Under the pieces are notes generated by a model. It worked only from the letters and a program-made list of their open reading frames with translations. It had not been told where the DNA came from and made no database searches. 64,000 bases of DNA from Lithodes maja (taxonomy: Eukaryota > Arthropoda > Malacostraca > Decapoda > Lithodidae), in contig JBAKBP010012253.1 of the NCBI GenBank assembly GCA_037953745.1, forward strand, positions 1 to 64,000. Direction: 5' to 3'. This document shows, one piece after another, positions 34,400 to 44,946 of this stretch (the stretch's first letter is position 1; every line of letters begins with the position of its first letter). Both the position numbers and the translations under genes were made by a program.

Positions 34400-36416
34400 G
34401 ACGCGGAGGTACCCTCGGGACGGGCCGTGCGGGCACGAGCGCCACGTCGACCTCTACCCCCCCCCCCCCCCAACCCCGGTGAAAAGGGCGGGCCACCCCA
34501 ACCCCAGGCCGGCGCGGGGCAGACCACGTCGAAGGGCGGCCGGAAGCGGAAGGCCGGCCAGCCCCGACACAGCGGGGATGAAAAGGGGCAAGAACAGAAG
34601 GGCGAGGCGGAATCGACGCACTGGCCTGCAACGTCCCAGTCCCGCGGCCGCGCAAGGCGGCAGCACTTGCAGCAGCACCCCGAAGAGGACCGGCAGAAGG
34701 ACGGGACTGAGAAGACCCCGCGTGCGACACAGCACGACGGTGCGTGACGGAAGCAGGGACCGCAACGACACAGCGTGTCGTCGCGTGTCGGAAGCAGGGG
34801 CCGCCGACAGAGAAGCGAGCATACCCAAGCAACCAGCTGAAACAACCCCGACGGATATAGCGCAGAGTACAACAAACCCTGACGAACATCCAAGGGGGCC
34901 GGCCGGCAGAACGAGGACCGCACCGTCGGGCGGCGCCGAGTTGCCGCGCACAAAACCGCCTTCAGCTCGGGAACCAAAGACACCGCGAGCCGAAGGTGGA
35001 CCCGCAGAACGCGGTCCAAACCCTCGCGAAGAGCGCCTGGCGCAGACGCCCCGAAAAGCCGCAGGCGGGGACAGACGGCTGGAGGGAACCGAAAGACAAG
35101 ACAAGAAGTCCGTCACCCTCTGTCGCAAGGGAAAAACCGTGGCGACAGAGGCCTGATCCGGGTGAGAGAAGAACGGGGTAGCAAGAGAACAAAGTTCAAG
35201 AATGGGCGCGCCCATGCAGGACCAGAACGCGCCGGCCAACCCGCCGACAGACACAAGAGGAGGCAAAAGCAGTGACGACCCCAGACCAACGTCAAGGCTA
35301 TTAACCTAAGGGAGGGACCGAAGGAGAGCCGTCGACGGAACGGTGTGAAGGCGAAGGCCTCAGCAAACCAGGCCTCCAAGGGGAGAGGGCGACCGAGCAT
35401 GACGGCGAAGCCAGGCGTACCGGCGTCGCACAAACCCGTCCCATAGGAGGACAGACCCGTCAACACAGCCAGGGACTGAACAGCCGGAAGGAGGTCAGTG
35501 CGGCTGAAGTCTGACCAGAGCGTAGGCCTGCAGAAGGGAGCGGGACCGTAGCAGGGGTAGGAAGGGCGAGGCGCTGAGGGTGAGGCACCGCCAAGAAGCG
35601 CGAGAAGAGGGAGGCGTCCAACGACGCCAAGCACCCGTCGAAGCGTGACACAACCCAGCCCTGCAAAGCCAACAATCGAACCGAGAGAGGCGACCCCCCC
35701 CCCCCACCCAGAAGGATCGGCCCGCAGGGACAAGCGTGAGCGGGAGCGAGACCCACGACACGAACCAGCAGCGTCGCGGCCCAAGGAAGGCGAGCGACGA
35801 CGGCCGTGTCGCCGTAGAGGGACCCGTCCCCGATCACGAACGGCCGAGGGGGAAACAGCACCATCCCCCTCTTCCAGCGACACGACAGCTCCCGAGAAAG
35901 GGGGACCCCGAAACCTCACCGAGGCAAGAGGAGGGGTACCCCCCAGGCGAGACGGGAAGTGAAGGGCAGGAAGAGAAGAAGGAGGAGGAGCAGGACGACG
36001 GGAGGGGGAAGGCTGGCCGGGTGAAAGGAGGCCAGAAGGAGCCGCGGGGGGAAACAGAGCAAGGACCCCCGGGGCTGAGAGAACAGGGCGGCCCGACACC
36101 GAGGCGGAGGAGGGAGGGACCTCCACCGTGGGACGAGACCGTGAAGGAAGAAGAGGCACTGAAGCAGGTGAAGTAGGAGAAGCAACGACACCCAGGCGGA
36201 CCCTCCTGGACAGTGTAGGAGGGAGCAGAGGGCCAGCGACAGCACGAACAACCGCGCGCGGAGAGGACAACGTAAGAGGAAGTCGTCAGGGCTAGGAAAG
36301 CGGGCGGAAGGGAGGAGAGCCCCTATCCGGAGAGGCCAGGGGAGGGCGCACAGGAGCAGAGCCGCTAACCCCGGCCTCAGGGTGAGAACCAAGACGAGGG
36401 CGACGGGCGACGTCAA
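34400..36416 (-). pseudogene. DIRS 1 gag-like region
   Basis: Upstream of the RT on the minus strand. The longest frame (36270-35113, 385 codons) is rich in Ser, Pro and Arg with an SRSR stretch, like DIRS ORF1 products, and includes WSDFSRTDLLPAVQSLAVLTG. No enzymatic domain is seen, and frame choice is uncertain because several frames are open. A 24-base copy of the terminal repeat is embedded at 35286-35309. Confidence 0.5.
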
Positions 36417-36479
36417 GGCGATCAGGAGGACGACGAGGGGCAGTAGTGAGGCGAGCGAGAGCGTGGAGGCTTAGGTTGA

Positions 36480-36712
36480 CCAGTAGCGTAGGTGAACCAT
36501 ATGATACCCAGCTCGCCTTGTACCATTTGTGCCAACCCCAGATGGGACGGCACAACGTCGGCCACGAATTCCAGGTACCTATTGACAGCTAGGTGAACTG
36601 AGGCTAACACATGAAAGGAGACAAGCCCAATTCGTCACCGCCCGGTCTGGGATTGAACCCCCGACCCCTCGTGTGTGAGACGAGAGCTCCACCTACGAGG
36701 CTACGGGCTGTG
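36480..36712 (-). mobile_element. tRNA-derived SINE
   Basis: Read on the minus strand, 36710-36640 folds as a tRNA-like head. It has a GCCCG...CGGGC acceptor, an anticodon arm CTCGT-CTCACAC-ACGAG (anticodon CAC, valine-like), and GGGGGTTCAATCCC in the T-arm/B-box position. A body follows with CAGTTCACCTAGCTGTCAA and TAGGTACCTGG, a block I associate from memory with widespread decapod and molluscan SINEs. The 3' end is not clear. It lies inside DIRS 1, so it is an insertion there. Confidence 0.7.
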
Positions 36713-36788
36713 TTGAACGGCCGTCATTCGGGTCAGGGATACCCAGGGTGACGCGGAACCGGGCGGCAACAAAGGCCGGGGAACGGCG

Positions 36789-38630
36789 TGTGACGCATGT
36801 CGAGTATGAGCATGCTGTACAGAACGCCCAGTCAGGCCCCACTCTCGCTAGGATCGTCAGGGCAGGAACTTTGGCTGTAGTCTGTGTAGAGTTTCCTAAC
36901 TTAGTTTATGTGAGCCGTTGTACTATAAGTATTATAAATATGTATTTTGTTTTCATCTGAGTCAACGAGTTCTATTTTATATCATTAGTTATAAGTATTG
37001 TGTGTGGGACTTATATGTAATGATGAGGAGAAGAGAGAGAGTTATGTAACGACGGCCCGTGAGCGCGCCACGAGGTAGGTAGGCCTCCCTCCCTCCTCCC
37101 TCCTCCCTCTCAGCGCGTGGGAAATCCTTTGTCGATCCCAGATTGAGAGAGAATATTACGTAACGATTGCTAGTGGGCGGTCCTTAGTAGTTGGCGATAT
37201 GCTCACTAGAGGGCCGAGTATAAAAAGGAGAGGTCCTCGCCACAATTCTTTAGAACTCATCAGGTAGAGCGACTTCTCATATCCCTTGCAACTATCCATA
37301 TTCTTCCGACTGATGTGAACTTTCTCTACTCTCTGAACAGCCTATCTTCTTCTCTTCTCGTCCCTTTTTAACCAATGACCCCTTTGGTGCAGATTTAGTC
37401 AGCCAAAGTATTATCGCTTGAGTTCTCACGAGATAAGTGCCTGTTAGATAGCCTATTTTTGGAAGGGTTAACTAGAATAGGATTGATTGATGTTTGTTGC
37501 ACTCGTATATGCATTTCCCTGTGTGCGATTATTCATGTTCCTGTTTTCTGCTGGTTTAGGCAATGCTAGACTGGGATAGGGTTTCTGAGTTGTGATTTCC
37601 TATGAGTACTAGGTTGCGGTTGAACCAGTACAATTGCAACGGAGACGTGGAACGCCTAGGTGGTCTTTCTGACTGTGTACCGTGGGAGTTTAGCACTGTG
37701 TTGCGAGTGAGGGCTTTTGCCTCTGCCACCCAACACTGTGCTATCTCATTTGCTTGACTTTGAGAGGATCGCCAGGAGAGAACCAGATACTAGTGATCTG
37801 GATCTCTCAAGAGAGCATCCCGTCAATTAACGTAATTTGGCCGCACAGTCTTAAGGACCTCGCTAGGCTACGAGCCGCTTGCTCAGCCATTGTCTTTTAA
37901 CCTTATGTATCCCAGCTAGACTTTGCTCGACCAGCAGATACAGCATAGTATTGAAGCTTCTCCTTATGTATATTATTGTTTATGCACTATTGATTTCATG
38001 TGTGGCACGCTTAGCTACTTCAGAGATTAGTGGCCCACGAGCACAATCTTAGTAGGCTATTGCCAGTGCATTGTCGGAGTACTTCTTCTTAATGTTTGCC
38101 ATATCCTATTGCTTATTCTTATAATTCTTCTTATGTCAATTTAAAGCCTTTAATTACCAGTGAGTTATTCATTAAATTGCTGTTCAAAATCCGATACTTA
38201 CTTCTTATGAGTATTCGAGAAGCATCTAACTTATCAGAAGATTCCTTGCTTGATGCTCGAGGACTATTGTTTAACGTAACGTAATAGTGCCGATCCGAAG
38301 TAGAGGGTGGAGGACTTCTTAAGTTCTTAGTTCAAGGGTGGATTACTTCGGCTTCGGCCAACACTATTCTTTAGTGTTGTAGTACTTTCTTCTTTGTTTG
38401 ATTGTTGACCAGACTAGATAACTCCCGTCTAGTTATTAGTCTGTTGTGTGAAACGCTAGTACCGAGTTCTTGTATACCCCGTTATAGCAGATAGAACTCT
38501 GGAGTGTAGTGGCGTTTTTTGTTCGGCTGGCAGTACTCTGGGGTTGGGATCGTGTGTTTCCGTTGTGGCAGCGAGCCATACTCGAGTCCTGTGTAAGAGC
38601 CCTAGTGTACCCGAGTGCCCGGTCGTAACA
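36789..38630 (+). repeat. 5' LTR of copy 1
   Basis: 1,842 bp. U3 runs about 430-460 bases to a TATA box at 37219. The remaining ~1.4 kb would be R-U5, unusually long. The 62-codon frame at 38096-38284 is not kept in the second element. Confidence 0.95.
37219..37227 (+). promoter_or_regulatory. TATA box in the 5' LTR
   Basis: TATAAAAAG. Transcription would be expected about 30 bases downstream, near 37250. The same box is present in the other LTRs (for example 57859-57867), with the flanking GGGCCGAG conserved. Confidence 0.65.
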
Positions 38631-38632
38631 AA

Positions 38633-38644
38633 TGGCGACCTTGC
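38633..38644 (+). promoter_or_regulatory. Primer-binding-site-like TGGCGACCTTGC
   Basis: Begins with TGG, the complement of a tRNA CCA end, two bases inside the 5' LTR, and is identical in copy 2. I cannot name the tRNA. Confidence 0.55.
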
Positions 38645-38843
38645 TTAGGATTTTGTGAACAGTATAATTTTTTGCAGAGTTGTACAACATTTGTTTGTTC
38701 GTACTTTAGCGTGCATATTGAAGAATATTTTTTTTTGTAAGGCAATTAGGAGAGCATTTAAGAGACTCCAGTTAATTTAGTAATTAGTGCTTACATAAGG
38801 GAGTTTAACACTTTTGTCTCGAGAATTTTTTGTGAACTTCAGT

Positions 38844-41800
38844 ATGTCGTGCCCTAGTATTGACGAGGAGCGAGAGATGCCAGTTGAAGAGGTGCCGTTA
38901 GTAATCAGTGAGGAGGATGCTAGAGTTTTTGTGAGTAAGCAGTACCATGTGACGGAGGAGAGGCTGACTGGGGTGAATGTTTATGGCTTGCACCTGATAG
39001 CCAAGGTTTTGGGTCTATCCAATGTAGGAGGGATGTCCAAGGGGGAGCTGATTTCCTGGGTGTTGCGTGGGCGACATGGGGTTTCGGAGGAGAGGGCGTT
39101 TGGGGGGGTTCCTCCCCAGATCCCCTCTCACTCGACTCCCACAGTGCCGTCCACTCAAGTACCGGAGGTTAGCACCCTCCCACAGAGGGATGAGAATTGG
39201 AAGATTGGAGTGCCCTCGGGCGGTGCGTATGGTGGTTCCCCAGTTCTTGCCCCCCCTCCTTCAGTAGTGGCAGCTCCCTCTTCCTGCCTGTCTCCAGATA
39301 TGATATTTAGACTTGAGCTTGCTAAAATTGAGGCTGAGTCTAGGAAGCAGGAGAATGAGACGAGGAGGCATGAGATTGAGGTTAGGAGGCAAGAGGATGA
39401 GACCAGGAGGCACGAGGCTGAGCTTAGGTACGACTCAGAGAAATATTGTGCTCAAATAGATTTAGATAAGACTCGTGCAGAGTCGACAGGGATTCGGATG
39501 GGCCGTGAGGGCCAAGTAAGAGAACAGTCCTTGTCCCACTTAGTCAAGTTGGTGCCGGCATTTAGTGAAACTGAAGTCACAGAATTTTTTAATCGTTTTG
39601 AGAAGAAGTGTAGGGAGCATAATTGGCCTGAAGAGAAGTGGGCAGCTCTAGTCTCCTCAAGACTTACGGGTAAGGGTCTGAAGGCTTATGATGCACTACC
39701 TTTAGAGTCTTGCATTGACTACCCAGTATTGAAGAGAGCTGTCCTACGGGCATACGAGTTGCAACCAGAAACATATCGATTGAAGTTTCGGGGTGTTACG
39801 AAGACTAGGGAGGCGACCTTTCTTGAACATGCCCGGGACTTAAAAGATGCACTTACAAACTGGACACGTTCTGAGAAAGCTGAGACGGCCGAACAGTTGA
39901 CTGAGCTGTTTCTGCTCGAGCAGTTTTATAAGTGTACTGGTGCAGATATGACTTTAACTATTAAAGAAAAGAACCCTAAAACTCTACAGGAGGCAGCTGA
40001 GATGGCTGACCTCCGGCTATCACTAATTCGTGGGTGCGGGTCTGCCCAGCGTAGTGAGGCAGGTAACAAGGGGCGTGACGCCCCACCCCCCCGAGTTGGT
40101 GATATACATTATGCAAACAAGTACAAGAGCTATGATACCAAGACTGACCACAAGACTAGCACCGTCCCATTTAAGAAGGGGCCGGGCCCTTCCCAGTACC
40201 AAGGGAAGCCCAGAGGGGAGTTGGAGTGTTATCATTGTCATGAAAAGGGGCACTTTGCAAGAGTCTGTCCTAGCAAACCACCTACAGCAGCTGTGTCTTT
40301 GGCCTGCAACATTGGTGTGTCTCCGAAGTTTTCTGAGTTTGCCCGGGGCAGTTCGTCAGAGGCTGAGGCACAGCCAATGCAGAAGCACCTGGGAGGCTCG
40401 AACCCTGCTCAGGATGTTTTTTGCGACCATAGAGGACGGGGTTGCGTGATGTGGGCGGGGCGCAAGCATGGAGTAGAGGTCTTGCGTGATACAGGTGCTT
40501 CCCAGACTCTGATGAATAACTTGACTGGCTACCCTATAAATGCGGCTCGGGTGGTAGTGGTGCAGGGTATTAATGCAACTCGGTCATACCCGCTGGTGCG
40601 GTTGGAGTTGGAGGTGGATGGTGTGGCGCGTGAATTGGATGTCGGGATTGTGGAGAGGCTGCCAGTGGAGGGCGTCGACCTTCTTCTCGGCAACGACTTT
40701 GCAATGCCCGCTTCTGATGTTCTACCCTTAGTCGTTGCCGAGAGGCCGGCCGACGTGAGTGGGGAAGAGCAGGAGTGGGTCGAGCGGTGCCAGACGCGAC
40801 CCATGGCGTGTGTTGTCACCCGAGCTCGGGCAGATGGAGTGTCACAGCCTAGTCCTCCGTCTTCAGACCAGCAGAGGAACGATCAACAGGAGGAGGCTAA
40901 AGCTGGAGTTGGTTTTAAGAGTTTTGACTCGGCGGCTCTCCTGGGTGATTCAGTATTGGCACCTATGTTAGAGTCTGGAGAGGCCCCAGGACCTGTCACA
41001 GCTAGTGAGGAGGTAGGGCCGGAAGAGACTCCGAGGCAGCAACGTTGCACACGGAGAGAAAAAAGGGTTGCTCAGTTTGATATTGGGGGAGGACTTGGGT
41101 TGCTTCGGAAGCATCTAGACAGGTTGGTTCCCTCAGATATTTGTAAACTGCAGTTGGAGGATCTGGAAGTTCAGAAGTGTGGTAATGGTGCTGTCGAGAT
41201 TAAACACGAGGACGGGGAAGCATGTCATGTGAACCTGTTGGAGGAGTTTGTGAGGCAACCACCTGAGCAGCCTACTGTCCCTGCGTTGGTCTGCCGCGGC
41301 CAAGGTGGAGAAGGAGAGGGGGGTAGTAGGGCACAGGTGGAGGAGAGAAGGGATTGTCATGTCTCGGCGGAACAGTGGGCGGGGGACACGAGTCTGGTGG
41401 CTGTGGAAGCGCTAGAGCACCTGCCTGAGCAGCAGTGTGCAGCACTCCAGCACCAGCTCGGTTCATACCCCACTGGTCGTGCCGAGCCCCTGAGTCTCAC
41501 AACTCGGGCGGTGCAAGATGTTCCACGGGCAGGTCACGTGAATGTTGAAAGACCGTTAGCCTCGTTGTTTCGGTGGTTCAAGGTGGGCGACGAGGCTTTG
41601 GCATGGTTGCCAGGTCAGGGTCGACCCATGGCTGCCAAGGGTGGTGGTCAAAAGGAGGACATTGAGCAGATTGGTAAGGTCGGCTGTGGTATCGCAGTGC
41701 CCGGTCGTCGCATAGCCTCCCAATGCTGCTCTAGTCTAATGCAACAGCCCTACCATAGACCGACTGTATCTGGCCATGTCGCTGAAAGCGGTGATGCTGC

Positions 41801-42620
41801 GCAGGCAGATGTCGTCACAAGGAATGCGGGGGTGCGCATGTACGGTATCGGCGGGGAAGCCTTAGCAATAATGAACTGTGGGAGTGACTGCACGGGTGGT
41901 ACTGATTGTCCCTCTCATGACCTGGCTGTTCTAGGGACGAAGGTGGAGAAGGAGGGAGACTACAGGTTAGAAGCTGCGGTCTCGGCTGGGTTGTGGGAGG
42001 GCACTAGGCATGTTGTTCGTGGAGACAGTGCAAGGCAGTTATTTACTAGGCTATGGCAGTACTTTCGCATGTTTGTTGCTTCTCCAGGCCTGATGTACGG
42101 GGTAGAATCCGACATGCAGGCTGGAGATAGTGCAAGGCTCAGTTTAATTCCCTACCGTATAAATCCTGCTCGACAGCCTATGGTGCAAGCAGAGCTGGAT
42201 TACGTGTGGACGAAGGGTCTGAGGGATAAGGAATGTCGTGAGTGGTCGTTGCTTGTAACTTTGTCCGAGCGTGCTAAAGAGGTATGTGGTTTTGTTGTGG
42301 ACGGGAGTACCTACCAGTGCAATGTTATGCCTGACGGACTTAAGAATGCACTAGCAACGTTTCAGAACCTGATGAATGAAAGTGAAAAGGACGATGATGC
42401 GCTGGGGCATTTCGAGGTCTATGTTCCAGCCTATGGTCCGGTCGTTGTAGTTTACCCAGATCATCACCCTCTCAAGTTCTTGGACCAGTTTCACAATCGG
42501 AATATGAGGCTGACCAGGTGGTCACTAAGGTTATTGGTATATAACCTGGACATACGCCATATTGCCGGTTGTGACAACGTGGTTGCAGATGGTCGTTCAA
42601 GGGTATATGATCCTGGGTAG
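38844..42620 (+). CDS. Gag-protease-pol-remnant polyprotein, copy 1
   Basis: Start chosen at the ATG of MSCPS (38844); the upstream in-frame TTG is not needed, and copy 2 shares only this ATG. The protein is ~1,258 residues (positions from this ATG). A charged, repeat-rich coiled-coil-like stretch lies near 160-215 (RRHEIEVRRQEDETRRHEAE). Gag capsid-like sequence spans about 230-390 and a CCHC knuckle (CYHCHEKGHFARVC) about 462-475. Protease has DTGA near 549 and LLGNDF near 614. After ~450 residues without a recognised domain, the last ~170 residues are scraps of pol: the RT entry (IPYRINPARQPMVQAELDYV), YQCNVMP, and the end of RNase H (NRNMRLTRWSL, GCDNVVADGRSRV). The RT catalytic segments and integrase are absent, yet the frame is open. 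Confidence 0.9.
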   Translation: MSCPSIDEEREMPVEEVPLVISEEDARVFVSKQYHVTEERLTGVNVYGLHLIAKVLGLSNVGGMSKGELISWVLRGRHGVSEERAFGGVPPQIPSHSTPTVPSTQVPEVSTLPQRDENWKIGVPSGGAYGGSPVLAPPPSVVAAPSSCLSPDMIFRLELAKIEAESRKQENETRRHEIEVRRQEDETRRHEAELRYDSEKYCAQIDLDKTRAESTGIRMGREGQVREQSLSHLVKLVPAFSETEVTEFFNRFEKKCREHNWPEEKWAALVSSRLTGKGLKAYDALPLESCIDYPVLKRAVLRAYELQPETYRLKFRGVTKTREATFLEHARDLKDALTNWTRSEKAETAEQLTELFLLEQFYKCTGADMTLTIKEKNPKTLQEAAEMADLRLSLIRGCGSAQRSEAGNKGRDAPPPRVGDIHYANKYKSYDTKTDHKTSTVPFKKGPGPSQYQGKPRGELECYHCHEKGHFARVCPSKPPTAAVSLACNIGVSPKFSEFARGSSSEAEAQPMQKHLGGSNPAQDVFCDHRGRGCVMWAGRKHGVEVLRDTGASQTLMNNLTGYPINAARVVVVQGINATRSYPLVRLELEVDGVARELDVGIVERLPVEGVDLLLGNDFAMPASDVLPLVVAERPADVSGEEQEWVERCQTRPMACVVTRARADGVSQPSPPSSDQQRNDQQEEAKAGVGFKSFDSAALLGDSVLAPMLESGEAPGPVTASEEVGPEETPRQQRCTRREKRVAQFDIGGGLGLLRKHLDRLVPSDICKLQLEDLEVQKCGNGAVEIKHEDGEACHVNLLEEFVRQPPEQPTVPALVCRGQGGEGEGGSRAQVEERRDCHVSAEQWAGDTSLVAVEALEHLPEQQCAALQHQLGSYPTGRAEPLSLTTRAVQDVPRAGHVNVERPLASLFRWFKVGDEALAWLPGQGRPMAAKGGGQKEDIEQIGKVGCGIAVPGRRIASQCCSSLMQQPYHRPTVSGHVAESGDAAQADVVTRNAGVRMYGIGGEALAIMNCGSDCTGGTDCPSHDLAVLGTKVEKEGDYRLEAAVSAGLWEGTRHVVRGDSARQLFTRLWQYFRMFVASPGLMYGVESDMQAGDSARLSLIPYRINPARQPMVQAELDYVWTKGLRDKECREWSLLVTLSERAKEVCGFVVDGSTYQCNVMPDGLKNALATFQNLMNESEKDDDALGHFEVYVPAYGPVVVVYPDHHPLKFLDQFHNRNMRLTRWSLRLLVYNLDIRHIAGCDNVVADGRSRVYDPG

Positions 42621-43096
42621 ATTGACACACGGGTAGCCTCCTGCTTTAGTTTGAATAGTATTTTGCGCTTGGTGCTTGTTGGCTCGCGGTTGTAGCCCAG
42701 CGTATTGGGTCGTAAAGCAGGATTGTTGAGCGTTTGGTACAGAAGAAAATAGGCTGCCCTTATAGTGCAGCCGGAAAAAACATATTAAAATATAAAAATC
42801 ATATAAAAACTCTTTCTTTTTTATATAGATAATTGTATAAGTTTGTCATAGCCTATAGAGTTTGAGTAGTCCACGAACTATCAAACGGCTGAGCTGCTGT
42901 AAGCTCGCTCTGGGAGCATGATATTATGTCTTTTACTATTGTTGGGAGGAGTTATGAAATGTGAATTTTTTTTTTATAAGATGTGTTTTAGTGATAAACT
43001 CAGCGTTGTTTTAGTGCCATGCGGTCGCTGGGTGTGAGGGGTTTGATGGGGTTCTGTATATCAGATTTTAGCTCAGGGTTGAGCAAGTAAAATCTT
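42621..43096 (+). other. Untranslated 3' segment of the LTR element
   Basis: About 480 bases between the stop codon and the polypurine tract, conserved in copy 2 (63302-63778) with few changes but without an open frame. Confidence 0.75.
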
Positions 43097-43104
43097 GGGG
43101 GAGG
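43097..43104 (+). promoter_or_regulatory. Polypurine tract
   Basis: GGGGGAGG directly abuts the 3' LTR, as expected for the plus-strand primer. Confidence 0.7.
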
Positions 43105-44946
43105 TGTGACGCATGTCGAGTATGAGCATGCTGTACAGAACGCCCAGTCAGGCCCCACTCTCGCTAGGATCGTCAGGGCAGGAACTTTGGCTGTAGTCTG
43201 TGTAGAGTTTCCTAACTTAGTTTATGTGAGCCGTTGTACTATAAGTATTATAAATATGTATTTTGTTTTCATCTGAGTCAACGAGTTCTATTTTATATCA
43301 TTAGTTATAAGTATTGTGTGTGGGACTTATATGTAATGATGAGGAGAAGAGAGAGAGTTATGTAACGACGGCCCGTGAGCGCGCCACGAGGTAGGTAGGC
43401 CTCCCTCCCTCCTCCCTCCTCCTCTCAGCGCGTGGGAAATCCTTTGTCGATCCCAGATTGAGAGAGAATATTACGTAACGATTGCTAGTGGGCGGTCCTT
43501 AGTAGTTGGCGATATGCTCACTAGAGGGCCGAGTATAAAAAGGAGAGGTCCTCGCCACAATTCTTTAGAACTCATCAGGCAGAGGCGACTTCTCATATCC
43601 CTTGCAACTATCCATAAACCTCCGACTGATGTGAACTTTCTCTACTCTCTGAACAGCCTATCTTCTTCTCTTCTCGTCCCTTTTTAACCAATGACCCCTT
43701 TGGTGCAGATTTAGTCAGCCAAAGTATTATCGCTTGAGTTCTCACGAGATAAGTGCCTGTTAGATAGCCTATTTTTGGAAGGGTTAACTAGAATAGGATT
43801 GATTGATGTTTGTTGCACTCGTATATGCATTTCCCTGTGTGCGATTATTCATGTTCCTGTTTTCTGCTGGTTTAGGCAATGCTAGACTGGGATAGGGTTT
43901 CTGAGTTGTGATTTCCTATGAGTACTAGGTTGCGGTTGAACCAGTACAATTGCAACGGAGACGTGGAACGCCTAGGTGGTCTTTCTGACTGTGTACCGTG
44001 GGAGTTTAGCACTGTGTTGCGAGTGAGGGCTTTTGCCTCTGCCACCCAACACTGTGCTATCTCATTTGCTTGACTTTGAGAGGATCGCCAGGAGAGAACC
44101 AGATACTAGTGATCTGGATCTCTCAAGAGAGCATCCCGTCAATTAACGTAATTTGGCCGCACAGTCTTAAGGACCTCGCTAGGCTACGAGCCGCTTGCTC
44201 AGCCATTGTCTTTTAACCTTATGTATCCCAGCTAGACTTTGCTCGACCAGCAGATACAGCATAGTATTGAAGCTTCTCCTTATGTATATTATTGTTTATG
44301 CACTATTGATTTCATGTGTGGCACGCTTAGCTACTTCAGAGATTAGTGGCCCACGAGCACAATCTTAGTAGGCTATTGCCAGTGCATTGTCGGAGTACTT
44401 CTTCTTAATGTTTGCCATATCCTATTGCTTATTCTTATAATTCTTCTTATGTCAATTTAAAGCCTTTAATTACCAGTGAGTTATTCATTAAATTGCTGTT
44501 CAAAATCCGATACTTACTTCTTATGAGTATTCGAGAAGCATCTAACTTATCAGAAGATTCCTTGCTTGATGCTCGAGGACTATTGTTTAACGTAACGTAA
44601 TAGTGCCGATCCGAAGTAGAGGGTGGAGGACTTCTTAAGTTCTTAGTTCAAGGGTGGATTACTTCGGCTTCGGCCAACACTATTCTTTAGTGTTGTAGTA
44701 CTTTCTTCTTTGTTTGATTGTTGACCAGACTAGATAACTCCCGTCTAGTTATTAGTCTGTTGTGTGAAACGCTAGTACCGAGTTCTTGTATACCCCGTTA
44801 TAGCAGATAGAACTCTGGAGTGTAGTGGCGTTTTTTGTTCGGCTGGCAGTACTCTGGGGTTGGGATCGTGTGTTTCCGTTGTGGCAGCGAGCCATACTCG
44901 AGTCCTGTGTAAGAGCCCTAGTGTACCCGAGTGCCCGGTCGTAACA
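43105..44946 (+). repeat. 3' LTR of copy 1
   Basis: 1,842 bp, the same length as the 5' LTR. Differences seen: one C fewer in a CTCC run, GGCAGAGGCG for GGTAGAGCG, and TAAACCT for TATTCTT. Confidence 0.95.

Larger units (their letters stand above)
36789..44946 (+). mobile_element. Ty3/gypsy-type LTR element, copy 1, non-autonomous
   Basis: Complete from LTR to LTR (8,158 bp) with a GGCG duplication at 36785-36788 and 44947-44950. LTRs begin TGTGACG and end GTAACA. Primer-binding-like TGGCGACC starts two bases after the 5' LTR, and a GGGGGAGG polypurine tract immediately precedes the 3' LTR. The single long frame has gag, protease and only scraps of RT/RNase H, and no integrase. The LTRs have the same length and differ at only three places I can see, so the insertion is recent. 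It splits DIRS 1. Confidence 0.93.

Noticed and set aside
31394..36176. Plus-strand frames across the GC-rich DIRS 1 region
   Set aside because: They are antisense to recognisable DIRS blocks and are open because stop codons are rare in this composition.
36640..36710. tRNA-Val (CAC) gene
   Set aside because: The T-stem and the inner end of the acceptor stem do not pair properly and a SINE body follows, so it is a SINE head and not a functional tRNA gene.
38096..38284. 62-codon frame inside the LTR, identical at 44412-44600
   Set aside because: The identity only reflects the two LTRs of one recent insertion. The matching stretch of the second element carries a one-base insertion that breaks the frame.
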